From: CAZUFB01 sp048173955
Lineage (GTDB): Bacteria; Actinomycetota; Coriobacteriia; Coriobacteriales; UMGS124
Assembly: GCA_048173955.1 (NCBI GenBank)
Contig: DBEYOB010000209.1
Location: 1 to 24,164 of the forward strand
Direction: 5' to 3'
DNA length: 24,164 nucleotides
The number at the start of each line of letters is the position of its first letter. Within the stretch, counting starts at the first letter, position 1. Positions 24,131 through 24,164 of the stretch are shown in pieces. Below the pieces are notes generated by a model. It saw only the letters and a program-made list of their open reading frames with translations, was not told where the DNA came from and did not search any database. Both the position numbers and the translations under genes were made by a program.

Positions 24131-24164
24131 GTGCGCCCGGGCGGAGGTGGGGCGGCCATCGCGG

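Noticed and set aside
1..24164. tRNA or rRNA genes, including a tRNA-Sec
   Set aside because: No cloverleaf or GGTTCGAATCC-type arm was found by reading the intergenic regions; a covariance search was not possible here.

Overview
The window looks like chromosome of a high-GC, anaerobic actinobacterium of the class Coriobacteriia (Eggerthellales-like). The reasons are the strong G/C third-position bias, Tat-exported molybdopterin oxidoreductases, a multiheme cytochrome, and large polytopic membrane proteins of the LuxR type lying divergent to redox operons. The lineage call is inference; no rRNA is present.

Layout. (1) 1-5.6 kb: a truncated, leftward LuxR-type membrane sensor gene lies divergent to a two-gene respiratory operon, a TtrA-like molybdopterin catalytic subunit (1671-4760) followed by a four-cluster ferredoxin subunit and a strong terminator. 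The catalytic gene carries an in-frame TGA at 2445-2447, exactly where the molybdenum ligand should be, followed by a SECIS-like hairpin. It should be read as one selenoprotein, not as two broken ORFs. (2) 5.8-7.0 kb: one secreted protein of unknown role. (3) 7.05-8.43 kb: a gene-free stretch rich in inverted repeats. (4) 8.4-13.5 kb: a siderophore-type iron uptake cassette (binding protein, two FecCD permeases, ATPase) with a convergent PchR-like AraC regulator. It is bracketed by two ~220-247 bp direct copies of a palindromic repeat element. (5) 14.0-17.7 kb: a MarR regulator with two ABC exporter half-transporters; the first has lost most of its nucleotide-binding domain through a frame-changing internal deletion. 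(6) 17.8-22.7 kb: a leftward pair (a lone molybdenum-cofactor-dimerisation-like domain and an intact 545-aa LuxR membrane sensor) is divergent to a rightward pair. The rightward pair is a triheme cytochrome c/sulfite-oxidase-like fusion lipoprotein and a smaller sulfite-oxidase-fold protein. (7) 22.8-24.0 kb: a trigger-factor-like extracytoplasmic lipoprotein with a terminator.

How the genes fit together: two separate respiratory molybdoenzyme modules, each divergent to a membrane LuxR-type protein that probably controls it, flank an iron-acquisition cassette and a drug-exporter locus. Iron and heme supply, extracytoplasmic folding (the trigger-factor lipoprotein) and Tat/Sec export all suit an organism living by anaerobic respiration. 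The most notable items are the predicted selenocysteine in a TtrA-clade enzyme, the cytochrome-sulfite oxidase fusion with a detached paralogous domain beside its regulator, and the repeated palindromic element around the iron cassette.
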